Origin: Ooceraea biroi
Lineage: Eukaryota; Arthropoda; Insecta; Hymenoptera; Formicidae
Direction of reading: 5' to 3'
Length of the DNA stretch: 64,000 nt
Assembly: GCF_003672135.1 (NCBI RefSeq)
Contig: NC_039509.1
Coordinates: 12,410,663-12,474,662, forward strand
The notes below the pieces were generated by a model. The model had not been told where the DNA came from, searched no databases, and saw only the letters and a list, made by a program, of their open reading frames with translations. This document shows, piece by piece, positions 48,601 through 59,426 of the stretch (the stretch's first letter is position 1; the number at the start of each line of letters is the position of its first letter). Position numbers and translations under genes: made by a program.

Positions 48601-50610
48601 TACTAAATCATCGGAGTTCAAACGAGCTCTAATGTTAAACGAGTCAAACGTAAGAGTATAAGTTTATAGCCTGTAGGAAGTACGCGAGGGAGTGTAGTAC
48701 AATATTAACGAGAACGTGTATAAATATATATGAAGAGTATATATATAAATGATATAAATATAAATATATATAAATTAATAAAGACGGATATATATAAATG
48801 CAGACGCATATATATACCTATAAATACAAACATGTAATTATTCCCATGATATGCAGCGTTAATCGTTGGATGCACGTTGAGATGCTCGTTGTGATCGAGC
48901 TCATCATTTGTGAACTGAAGATCGATAGCGGCTTGAAATTTCATTTCTAAACGTTGCGAGTAGTTACAATGATTCTGAAGAAATAAGAGAGAATGAAGCG
49001 TGACTGCGCTGATTTTGGATATTCTATTCTCATGAAGATTCGAACAATTCAAGCCGCTTTTATTAAAGGGGATGGAAAAGTGCGATTAGCATCGAGCATC
49101 ATGACGCTCATGATTGATCATCAAGGAAATCTTTTTTGCGGTAGTCGACGAGTTGAGATGTAGAAGTAGAGAGTAGTTCGTCCTTTCCAAGAACGAAAAT
49201 CAAGTTGAAGCATGCTGTTTCTTGCCTAACGTGTACTACCATATAAACGGTGTATGATACGAAACATCAGATAAGTATCGAGGAACAATCAGGTGAGATT
49301 GTTGATTTTACTTTCGAATTTCCGGTATTGGGCTCGCGGCGTTGTTTTTCGGCGCGCTCTATCTGTAAATCAGCGTCGTTTTGTAAAGCTTTTGTATGGT
49401 ACCTTTATTACGATTACGATATGATAATACGAATATTATGATATGTGGAACGTAACAAAGTAAAACACAATGTCGATTAAGACTTCTCGATTACATAATG
49501 CGATCGAAAAATGATAATTCATTACGACGAGAATCTTCATTTAGCTTTCGTGTATGACATTTTTTCAAGAACAACGATTTAATGATACAAGTGCAGGGGC
49601 GAAGAGATGATTTTTTGAAGTTTCGTCTGTGTTGTTAATGAATACGATAACAGTTTCTTGGAGCGTTGACGTTACATGTCGACGAAACTCGTAATTAACC
49701 GAATAAATCTCGATAGAACAATAGCAATTAACGCACGCGTCGCAGGAGTCTTGTGAATAATAAAGAAACAAATAAGTGTATCAAGCATTACTCACCCCTT
49801 CTCATTGTTGCCATAATAGATTATAAAACATTTCCAATGTTTCCTAGTCATTATGGTTGTTATAAATCTTACTCATAAATGTGTTGAAATAGAATCGCGA
49901 CTATAAATCTGCAGTATGTTACTCGCACAAATATATATTATATATATGTTACGTTGCTATTGGAGTTACCATTACCAATGCATTACCACATTAATGTGAA
50001 ATATAGCAATTTAGAGGCAGCTATCTCGAAACAGCCATCTTTTAAAGCTGTAGCAAAGATTATCGACAATGCTGGTATTCGAGTTTCACGCCGCAGGGCG
50101 TCCTGTCTGTATCTTTGAGAAAATAGCCGAGATAGCCGACCCATAACGCGAGAGTACCGAGGTGTTATAAATATTAATGTGTAATCGTCTCTCACGACAC
50201 TGTGTACGTGCAATGTTTTTTTCCAATTAACGATTAGGCGATACGTATAAATGAATCGCATCGATAACGAAAAGAAAAAAAATACAAAATATTAATCGTC
50301 AATAATAACTGCAGCAATGAATAACACATGAGGTATCCATAATACGCATTAGATACGGGGCATCGTGTACTTCGAAGATGCTCCGATGTAGAACCTGTTA
50401 CATTATTATGTTTAATGCGATACATAAGCTAAACTGTAATAATAAAAACGTATAAGCGTAAAATCACATGCACTTTATCATTTCTTTCCAATATCCTAAA
50501 ATATGCGTTTGTCAATGTCAATTATTCATTCATAGCAAAATACTCATAAATATTTTAAACAATTTGATTTATACGAAAATGATCTTTAACAGTTATTAGC
50601 GTCTTGTATT

Positions 50611-50616
50611 TTTATT
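50611..50616 (-). terminator. Candidate poly(A) signal of the PIERCE-like gene
   Basis: TTTATT on the plus strand reads AATAAA on the minus strand, about 180 bases after the stop at 50793. Confidence 0.4.
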
Positions 50617-50792
50617 CTAAAATGTCTGTCTAAAATGCGGTTACAGATCCTTAATCCTTAATTTTCACGAAAAATCAAGGAGCGACGCAGAAAGAACATA
50701 AGATGAGAGCATTGATATCAATATCTGCACACGTACCTTAACAGTATTATATTAAAGATAAACTAAACGGGTTATACAAGATGACATAAAAT

Positions 50793-51004
50793 TTAAAACA
50801 ACGACTTGTCGAGTTCCGTGTTGAGAGAACAATTTCTGTACATTCCCGCGCGGCCGAGCTCGGCACTGAAATAATTATTTCGGGCATAATAAGTCGTCGG
50901 CACTGTATGAATTGTCGGCGCGTACCATCCATAGTCCATGGAGGTTCTTCTGTAGCAGGGATGAGAGGCAGGCGTGCTATCCTCACCGTAACCCTTTAAA
51001 ACTC
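50793..51004 (-). CDS. PIERCE1/2-like microtubule inner protein, last exon (partial)
   Basis: PIERCE1 and PIERCE2 bind inside doublet microtubules of motile cilia and sperm flagella. Acceptor TTTTCACAG at 51005; the exon reads (x)VLKGYGEDSTPASHPCYRR, then MDYGWYAPTIHTVP, FSAELGRAGMYRN and SLNTELDKSLF, stopping at TAA. The pattern YG-x(2)-APT(V/I)H-x(2)-P, N-x-FS-x(2)-L-x(3)-GM(F/Y)RN-x-(T/S)LN-x(2)-L-x-KS is the core of the PIERCE family, and KGY matches the RGY before it. The exon starts in phase 1, so an upstream exon with the N-terminus is needed; I could not find it in 51005-52700. AATAAA on the minus strand at 50611-50616 is a fitting poly(A) signal. Family is recognised from memory; orthology is not tested. 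Confidence 0.62.
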
Positions 51005-51450
51005 CTGTGAAAATCATTAACAATAAAAAATTATTAGAAACCTTAAAATAACGCAATATTTCCTACGACATCTGATATTGTTTAGTTTTGCATAAAACAA
51101 AATACGTTTTTTCTTAGATATTCCTGTAAATTATTATAAAGAATTAGGAGAGAGAGAGAGAGAGATTATATTCATATAAATCGCGCTACCCTCGCTAAAT
51201 ATTTAAAATTTGATGTCATTGTTTCCTTTGCGCCAAACTACTTGTAATATATTTACCGTGAACATTTCATAATTAATTATTTCTATATTACAAAGAAACT
51301 AATTCAGTATTAATTTATGGCAGTTATCTACGCCATAAAGTGTCCAAATATTTCGCAAGTATACGCATGAATGTTATAAAATAATTCAATTTCCTCGTAT
51401 ATCGATTTGAGTATGGAAACATCTCGCTTACGAGCTCTAGCTCCTCGACT

Positions 51451-52464
51451 CTACGAATCGATTTTCGTACAATCGTATGGTGCTTCATACGCCACGCTAC
51501 TGCACTGATAATGACCATGGACTTTTCCGAAGTCGTCGACTGGCGAACCGTGTATCTTGAAGCCGGGATCTATAGTCACGTTCTTCATTCCTACGAACGC
51601 TGCCATGTCCACGTAACGAAGATCGTTGTTGTTTAGAAACAGAAACAATAAATTGTCCAGACCATGAAATGCATCGGATTTCAGTACCGTCAATCGGTTG
51701 CCATTCAGCCAGAGCGAATTCAGCGACTTCATATGTCGAAAAACACCGGTGGGAATCGCCGTCAGCTGATTTCTACCTAGGTCGAGCTCGTTTATCTCTT
51801 CAAGACCGCGAAATACATCGGGGTGCAACAACGAGATCTTGTTGCGCGACAAATAGAGAAGATCTATGTGCGACAATCCGTTGAATGTGCCGATCGGTAT
51901 CTCCTCTATCTCATTCGAATCCAGGACCAGCGTTTCCAACTGCCTGAGTCCCTTGAACATGTTCCTCCTCAGCACGAGCCGGTTGTTGGTGATGTAGAGC
52001 TCGTGTAATTCCGCGAGGCCCTTCCACACGCCAGGTCGAAAGGTCGAGATGTTGTTGTGATCCAGCAGCAGGGTCTCCAGCTCGCTCAGCCTCGCGAAGG
52101 CACCCTCTTCTAGATTGGTGATCGTGTTGTTCCTCAGGTCCAAGTAGGTGAGCTGGTTAAGAGTGCCGAAGTAATGCCGGCCGATAGTTGACAGTCGATT
52201 ATCGCGGGCGTAAAGGGCGGACGAGTTGCTGACCTCGGCAAAGGCGTTCTTGGCAATGTCAACGAGCTCGAGATTCTCCAGATGCAGCTCGATGTCCTCG
52301 ATCGTCTGAACGGCGATGACGTCCTCGAATGCGACGCTGTGAAGAACGTTGTCGTTCTCCAGGCAGACATACAGGTGGTTGTAAACCAGGCAGTCGGCCT
52401 CCTCCGTGAAAACATTCACGACGTGCCCCGATAAGAGGAGATAAATGAGAAGGAGGAAGCACAT
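51451..52464 (-). CDS. Secreted leucine-rich-repeat protein, single exon
   Basis: 337 aa from the ATG at 52464; the frame is open upstream to an ATG at 52635 (394 aa). I prefer 52464 because MCFLLLIYLLLSGHVVNVF is a good signal peptide directly at the start. A Cys pair (ADC...YVC) follows, then about nine extracellular-type LRRs of about 24 residues, with cores such as LTYLDLRNNTITNLEEGAF, LETLLLDHNNISTF and LNSLWLNGNRLTVLKSDAF. The C-terminus has two Cys (YQC, YDC) as a short cap. No transmembrane segment or GPI signal is seen, so the product is probably secreted. LRRs bind protein partners; the ligand here is unknown. No introns interrupt the frame. It is divergent from the TBC1D30-like gene 4.7 kb away. 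I cannot name an ortholog. Confidence 0.93.
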   Translation of the reverse strand: MCFLLLIYLLLSGHVVNVFTEEADCLVYNHLYVCLENDNVLHSVAFEDVIAVQTIEDIELHLENLELVDIAKNAFAEVSNSSALYARDNRLSTIGRHYFGTLNQLTYLDLRNNTITNLEEGAFARLSELETLLLDHNNISTFRPGVWKGLAELHELYITNNRLVLRRNMFKGLRQLETLVLDSNEIEEIPIGTFNGLSHIDLLYLSRNKISLLHPDVFRGLEEINELDLGRNQLTAIPTGVFRHMKSLNSLWLNGNRLTVLKSDAFHGLDNLLFLFLNNNDLRYVDMAAFVGMKNVTIDPGFKIHGSPVDDFGKVHGHYQCSSVAYEAPYDCTKIDS

Positions 52465-52635
52465 GGTGTGCTTGGAGGCTGGACGTGCACTGACCTCGTG
52501 TGCATCGAGGGTTCCCTCGGTATGGCTCGACGTTCGCGAGATATTATTATGGAAATACATATCAGAGAATGAAAGAGGGAGAAAGAGAGATAGAGGGAAA
52601 GCAGTTAGACACATACACGTTACGCGACGTAACAT

Positions 52636-55450
52636 CTCGCTTTATCTTACATATGATAATTAATTTATAAATTACGAGGCCTCCTTAACGCGATGAGCTG
52701 CTTATCGTTATCTTTTAATAACTCTTCTTAAGTAACATGTTAATTGACTATGTGGAAACTTTATTATTAAAAATCAGATAATCTTTAGCTGCAACTATAT
52801 ATACACAGGGAAGTTAATTATATATACTTGTGATTTTAAAAACTTAATTTAATTTTCTAAATACATCCGTAAGCGTAGCGTTACCACACAAAGCGCCAAT
52901 ACGTAAATATTGCAATGGCTGTAACGGATATATTTTTTAATTGAAGTTAAATTGTTACAAGAGTAATATTTCGCAAATGTATTATATAAAATATGTTTCT
53001 CAAATCACATTTTTTATTATTATTATTATCATTATTTTTTAAATAAAATTATAATAGAATAAAATAATAATGATGTTTTTCATCACTAAATGGGAGATGT
53101 GTATATTTCTTGATAGTATCAAATTTTATATAATACATCATAATTGTACAAGCAGATGCAATAATAAAATTATCTTCAATAATAATTTCAACAGAAATGT
53201 TCTCAGAAAATATCCAATGTTGACAGCAATCGACATTTTTGCATCGAAATCACATGTCTCCTGCGTTCCGCGACAAACAATAACATATCTGTATACCGGA
53301 AAAGAGCGAGGAATTATCGGCAACGAACAACAAAACGAACGAACGTTTGAAACGTGCGACGATAAAAGACTCAGGCGCCACTCAGTCCAGGCATATTAAC
53401 TTTATACGCGGGTCGAGACGAGTTACTTGCAAAGGGATATGCATAAAAATGCTCGACAGATAAGATTTGACGGGTGCAGTGATCGACTTGGACGACTTAT
53501 TAATAGCTGAACCTTATCGTGCCAGTTACTTGTAACTTCTGGATCAAAATACACATATATTGAAACGATATATTCTCGTAAAAGAAGCTACATTTACAAT
53601 TTATAATATATTTACAATTGATATATTTGCAAACTGAAATACCATGCTATCATTAATAACAAATCCGTGGCCTTTTTTCTTATTACGGTGATGGTAAGCT
53701 GTTATATCGCGCATTTATATCGCGTTACATATGTTAATGCATTTATAATATTCATAAAGCTGTTTACTATTATTTCATATCTGTACGCGGATAATACTTC
53801 ATAAATGCATTCATAGGGCATGTTTGAATACAGAACGTGGGAAAAATATCAGATTTACACAGCAGTTCAATTGTGAAAAAACCAGTGGTGTCTTATTACG
53901 CAGTTGCATCCGTAATATTGAGTTTAAAAGCGGTATCTCGTGGATTGCATCAAATTATGCTCTGCATCCACAAAAACTTGCGAGAGAGACTCAACTCAAT
54001 GATGAAGGTTTTTCAATCAACTCGCGCATAACAGAACCTTTTTTACAAGGATATAATTCTTCAGATGGAATATTACCTAAAATGTTAATATTCATTATTT
54101 TAATTTTTATAACTTACTTGGATACACAAATCTCGACGGAAGATTGTAGGTTCGATAAACCTCGTCGGTACGTGGGCCAAGCGGAGATAGCTTTTCGTCT
54201 TGATGATTCAAAAGTTTTTCGTCACTACACGAGTGCGGTATGTCGGCCATTCTTCTATTAGATTAATTTTATATGATGTTTAAAATTTATCAGATAATTC
54301 TCGATAATAATAGGAAAACGTTTTACTCTGGTTCTAGAAGTCGGCCATGATAAGGTGTCTACAAGTCGGAACTCGGTTGCTGCAGAAACGATGTGAACTT
54401 GTACATGATCGATTAAACAGAAATGCGAATATATACGGTATACGCAAACAAAACAATATGTCTCCAAACAAGATAAGCCGTTATTTAAATTTACCAAAAA
54501 TTTGAGCTTTAGCTTATATTTGTTGCACGTATAATTAAACAGTGACTCGACTTACATTGCAACTATATCATGATCAATGCTAGTATGCCATGCATATAAT
54601 AATAATGGTTGTTGTTACCGACGCACGTTGCACCTAATAAATTAAAGTTAGGTAATATACGCGATGTGTACACTATTACGCAAGCAGTATCCTCCAATGT
54701 ATTAATACGAACGCACATGCGAGTAGCAATACATTCGTGACCAATAAACTATGTTTAATTGCTCTTACAATCCATCACCTGCATAAACTGTTCTTTTCGT
54801 ATTTTTGTTACTTAATACAGAATAGAATAGACGTTTAATAATATATAATTTAGCATGATCATAATCTTGCAAATAAATAATATTATTTATTCTTTATATC
54901 TTATATTAAATTCTACAATTACAGCAATTTTTTATGTTTTCTACTTCTTTTTTGTAGTGAATATCTTTTAGTTTGCCACCAAATGTGGAAGACTTTAAAA
55001 ATACGTACATAAATGGAAATTTACATGTGTAGAGACATAGATACGGGCCCCCTCTAACTGTTCCCGATTAGGGTCAACATACTTACCAGGTGAATGACGC
55101 TACTATTTTGCATTCGAGAAGAGTTTTACACTACATATAGTACGCCAGTGATTATCATACACACTGATAAAAAGAACGGTCTTCCTAATCACATAGAGGA
55201 CTATAGGACAATGGGGTGAATCGTCGTTAAGCAAGACGATGATAATGTGTGAATAATTTGTTCCCTGTTAGGAACAAGCCTAATTGCTTTATATTTTACC
55301 TTCAAATTTGCTTAAATCTTTTTACTAAGCTGATCTCCTAAACATTAATATCAGTTAATTAAGATAGACTATTCTTCTTCTCCATTAGATTTAATATTGT
55401 TTTGAAAAAATAAATTCATGCATTAATGTAAAATATGAAATTATTATTAT

Positions 55451-55486
<36 letters not shown>

Positions 55487-57018
55487 TGTATTCTTTGAAT
55501 ATTAAATTCAAGAGAAAATTCTGACATCTTTGATAACAATTGTGCAGTACAACTTGCTCTTCGCGATAAATAATAAGAAATGATTAGCTATTATTTTCGA
55601 AGTAAATATTTTATAGATTTTATATGATAAATAAGTAATCTAAAGAACGATAAAAGGACTGACAATGTCTCGTTTATAAGTTCCAGTACGTTGTACGTTG
55701 CTTTTATGAAAAATAAACGGATGATAAAGACTTACGTTCTGTTTTTTCAGTCCCACCTCCATTAACTAAGTCGAGCGACAGCACGTGTGTAGGTATAGAC
55801 TTAATGAAACGATTATCATCACGGCACTTCCAGTTGTGGTCTGGCTACCAGAAGGGAATTACTTGTTCGCGATAAGAGGCATATCGAGTGCGCAAGAAAT
55901 TGAAAGACCTCAAGAATAATTTTGTTACTTATAAAATTTCTCTGATTGTAGTGTTACAGTTAGTGCTACGGTATTGGAATATCAATTCTTTTAAAGCTAG
56001 TCACTAGTGTAAAAACATACTTGACTAGGAATGCAGTGTCTAACCTTGTTAATAATAAAAATTGCATACAGTGAAGTACAAATTAGTGTGTCGTAATTAG
56101 TCAAATATAGTGTCGCAGTTTTTAACGTCACCTCGTGGTCATCATTGTTGCATTCTGTAGTAAAATAACAAACTATTTCTATATAATTAAAACAAACAAA
56201 CGATATATCTTGAATTATTTTGTTAATAATATAAAAATTTTGTAAGTTTATTATTGGTGTTACAATTAGCAATTGTCGGAGAAAAAGGTAAAATTGTTTT
56301 ATTTCTTGTTATCTTATCGCTTATGTTATTAATATATTTGCACTGGCAAATTTCGAGCATCAATAGTTTTCTGCTATGCATATTTTTTGTTGTACCTGAA
56401 TAATTCTTGGATATATTCGTATACTTCTTAATAGCAGTTATAAGTATATGCATAAATTAATTAAAACTTATTTTTATGAACATATTTTGTGTATTGCATT
56501 GACAAACTGCATATAGAAATAGCGCGATAAACATTATATAATTATGCCTAGTAACATATGAAGGAGTTTATCACTTATCAACGTTTCAGTATCCTGTTAG
56601 TTCCAAGGTTACCTAGCATTGTATTGTGGTCTACTCGAATGCAACTGCAGCGTAAAACAGTACCTCTAGTTGACATTTTCGCTGTATTCACGAATTTACG
56701 TGTATTACACACTTCACGCGAATCTTTCAACGTGCTGATATGACGTGATAATATAATAATTGACATTTACAAAATGATAATTTTGTAACCTGTTAAGATC
56801 GGAAACAGGATCTTAAAAAGAAATCTTTTGGCAGATAAGAAATTGCATTCGGACAATACAGTTACAATTACTAATATAAAGGTGAACACAGAAACACGTC
56901 GATAAATAATAATTGGACGAGAATGGTATCGCAAACTGCCTTTCCGTCGCGCGAGTCAAACTTGCGAGAGACTCGAACAAGACGTCGGCAGGAGTCGTGA
57001 GCAGGAGAGATTGATCGA
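52636..57018. other. Intergenic region between the LRR and TBC1D30-like genes
   Basis: AT-rich, holding the two divergent 5' regions. No exon recognised. It includes a (TC)14 microsatellite at 55455-55482 and a small TTGTTCC/GGAACAA hairpin near 55260. The ORF at 53824-54261 (145 codons) resembles nothing and lacks coding-like composition. Confidence 0.45.
55455..55482. repeat. (TC)14 microsatellite
   Basis: Uninterrupted TC dinucleotide repeat of 28 bases. Confidence 0.95.
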
Positions 57019-57178
57019 ATGCGCTTTATGGCGCGTGGTGCATCGTTCGCGGTGCGGCAAGGTTTGCCTGTGTGACGGCGGTGCGATGCGGGAAACTTGA
57101 GATTCGATCGGCGGCGGTGGCGGCGGCAATCGTGAAATCAATATAGGTACGTGCGTGATCGCGCGTGTTCAACGAGAG
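57019..57178 (+). promoter_or_regulatory. TBC1D30-like 5' leader with two short upstream ORFs
   Basis: GC-rich leader. One upstream ORF of 18 codons runs from the ATG at 57019 to TGA at 57073-57075. A second, MRET, runs 57086-57100 in the same frame as the main start but is closed by TGA. A GGC-rich run lies at 57109-57127. If the transcript includes them, both would reduce initiation at 57179. The transcription start is not known. Confidence 0.35.
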
Positions 57179-57592
57179 ATGATCATGAACTACAACGTAA
57201 AACCATTGAAGAAGTACGCGGAGATCAGTTATCGCGTGAAATGCGTTACGGTGGAGAACGAACGGGTGTTCGGCGACGTCTACGTCGCCCAGCAGACACG
57301 GGATGTCGTTCACTGGCCGGACGGCTATCCCCTGCCGCCGGTGTACAAGAGACGAAGGCGCAATCTGATAAAGCATACTCTGAACGGACCCGATTTCATG
57401 GAGCTGAACAGCAAAGGACCGACAGAAAGCGCCGGCTCGCGCTGGCAGAAGCGCTCCAAGTCGATGGGGGATGAACCAAGCATGATCGCGTTTAATTATG
57501 AGAATGTTCGCGTTGATCATGGTGTGACCGTCAAGAAACCCAAGGTAAACGTTCGCACAATGCGACTCGAGATTAATCAAGCCCCAAGCAGA
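57179..57592 (+). CDS. TBC1D30-like exon 1
   Basis: Starts MIMNYNVKPLKKYAEISYRV. 138 codons, ending NQAPSR at donor GTATGT in phase 0. Confidence 0.85.
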
Positions 57593-59426
57593 GTATGTAA
57601 GCGATACGAAACGAGCCGTTTATTTATTTTGCTCCGAGAACATTACAATTGAAATATGTACTCTGTAGTTGATCAAGTCTAAGAAGATATCAAATTTATT
57701 ACTGAAATACATGATGGAAATGTCTTGATAAGAAAGACGTGTTTAAACTTAAAATTTTTGTCAAAAAAGTTTCTCTTTTTTTTAAAGTGTTTAAAAGTTC
57801 AAAAGAATAAAAATATTATTATTACTTATCATATCACTTTTTTGGAAGAAAAAACGATCTGAAAGTGTGTTACCTAACACAATTATATTTTAGATATATC
57901 CATCACCTTTACAACATTCGCCGCCGCAAAAAGAAATCGTGATTACTTCGCTGGTGGATCAACTATTGCTGGACATCTATGGCATTCCAATGGGCGACAG
58001 GGGACGTTCGGAAAGCGATTCAACGGCTTCATCCTTGAAACCACGCCCGCAACATCAATATCTGCAGAAAGCTCGTCTACTATTGAAAAGTAAGACAATT
58101 CAATACGAGTCAGATAAATAGTCGTCGCGGAAAAAGACATGTGTAAAAGCTTGCATCCATCTTGATAATTGAAATTTCCAGTGTAATAAGAAATCCATTA
58201 CTGCCACTAATACCAAAAAAATCTGCACTGGAATAATGCACTGAAAGCTTCTTTACTATTACTAATGTTACTAACATTAAGATACATTACTAACGTTGCT
58301 AATATTAAGATATATTGAAGATGTATTGAACAGAGTTTGAATTCGTAGAATGCTTGCCTAAGAAGTCGCAAATAATGATAGAAATTTAATAAATTTATGT
58401 TCTTAGAACAACAAGCAGCTATTGATAAATTATTGTGATAATGCTGAAAGATTTTTCTCATCAATAACACTAGTGGTCTCTCGAAATATCTTTTATATCT
58501 TGTCAAGAAGAAAAAGAAGACAATTAAAATCAATTGCTTAATTTAATTTTTTTCAGTTATTGAATCCTTCACTTGATATTGTATTATCGATTATCATTCC
58601 AGTTAAGATTGTATATTTATTAAAATGAAATATAACGAACGAATCATATCAGTTAATTTCCGTAACGCATACAGATTTATTCTCAATGGTTAAAATATAA
58701 TTTTTTGTAAATGTTTTGTATTTTGTACATTGCAATGTATTATAACGAAAGAAATATTCGACGTACATGCAAATACAGAGCGCATCTGAAAAGCAGCAAA
58801 TTAGCTTTTGCGTATTTCTCGTTCCCTGCCTTTCTTTAATAAATGTCATTATTATTCCTCGGATTATTTCCGTTTTGCAAATTTCTTTCAAAGATTCCTC
58901 GATACCGCACAACCTTTGACTTCATGAATAATGCAATGGCTTGCAGCCATTCAGTGCAATATAACGTGCGCGTTTGATGCGTTCGCAATATGCACGCTTT
59001 TGTGCTTTTTCGCGTTTCAGGATTTTTGAATTAACCGCATTCTAAGCGAGATGGGATAATGACAAGGAAAATAAAGACTAATGCACGTTCTTCGTAGCAG
59101 TACGATAAAAAAACAAAATGATAAGAGCAGTCTCAAGTCCTTTGCTATTATGTTTTAAGTTATTACTCCAGCGTTTGTATACGGTTATTAAATTTTAATT
59201 ATTCAACAGTAATATAATATTTTACTTAATTAACATGACCTGAAGCTAGCTTTAAATACAGGAAGGGACGAACTGCAGATCCTGCTTGTGACTCTTCGTG
59301 ACCACATCAGCCACACAGGCGGTTTGCTCATTCGCCAGCTGCGCCGAAAGGATTATCTCACTGTCAAACGTGATAAACAATGCGATATCATCACAGCATA
59401 TCTACAAGCACATAGCGCGAAGCGAT
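57179..59426 (+). CDS. TBC1D30-like RabGAP, N-terminal three coding exons (continues beyond window)
   Basis: TBC1D30 is a Rab GTPase-activating protein; human TBC1D30 has been linked to Rab8 and primary cilia. Exons are 57179-57592, 57894-58089 and 59262-59426, with GT-AG borders and matching phases. Residues 1-138 are an insect-type N-terminus rich in basic residues (VYKRRRRNLIKHTLNGPDF). Exon 2 gives ITSLVDQLLLDIYGIPM and GRSESDSTASSLKPRPQHQ, corresponding to the human SLVSGLLNELY...SLDSSTE segment. Exon 3 gives RRDELQILLVTLRD, LLIRQLRRKDYL and CDIITAYLQAHSAKR, aligned with human NELKTILRELKYRI...CDIVTACLQAVSQKR just before the TBC domain. It ends in phase 1 at GTAAGT. I found no next exon up to 64000, so the catalytic domain is outside. 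No ATG precedes 57179 in frame after the TGA at 57098. Confidence 0.85.
57894..58089 (+). CDS. TBC1D30-like exon 2
   Basis: Acceptor ATATTTTAG. Reads IYPSPLQHSPPQKEIVITS onward and ends QKARLLLK plus one base at donor GTAAGA. Phase 1 agrees with exon 3. Confidence 0.85.
58090..59261 (+). other. TBC1D30-like intron 2
   Basis: 1172 bp, AT-rich; no other feature recognised. Confidence 0.7.
59262..59426 (+). CDS. TBC1D30-like exon 3 (region just before the TBC domain)
   Basis: Acceptor AAATACAG. Encodes RRDELQILLVTLRDHIS and CDIITAYLQAHSAKR, the best-conserved part visible. Donor GTAAGT at 59427. Confidence 0.88.

Larger units (their letters stand above)
42053..50610. other. Gene-poor stretch downstream of synapsin (possibly extended 3' UTR)
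   Basis: No protein-coding exon recognised. Base content from 41512 to about 49200 is higher in GC than most of the introns, which would fit a long neuronal 3' UTR but does not prove it. It contains a 26-bp motif at 43994 and 45592, a Z-DNA-prone CG run (47041-47054), a GC-richer block (47340-47900) and AT-rich simple sequence (48715-48830). Confidence 0.4.

Noticed and set aside
54148..54190. GGTTCGATAAACC resembling a tRNA B box
   Set aside because: No matching A box or acceptor stem at the right distance.
53824..54261. 145-codon plus-strand ORF between the LRR and TBC1D30-like genes
   Set aside because: No recognisable motif, no signal peptide at the start and intron-like composition.
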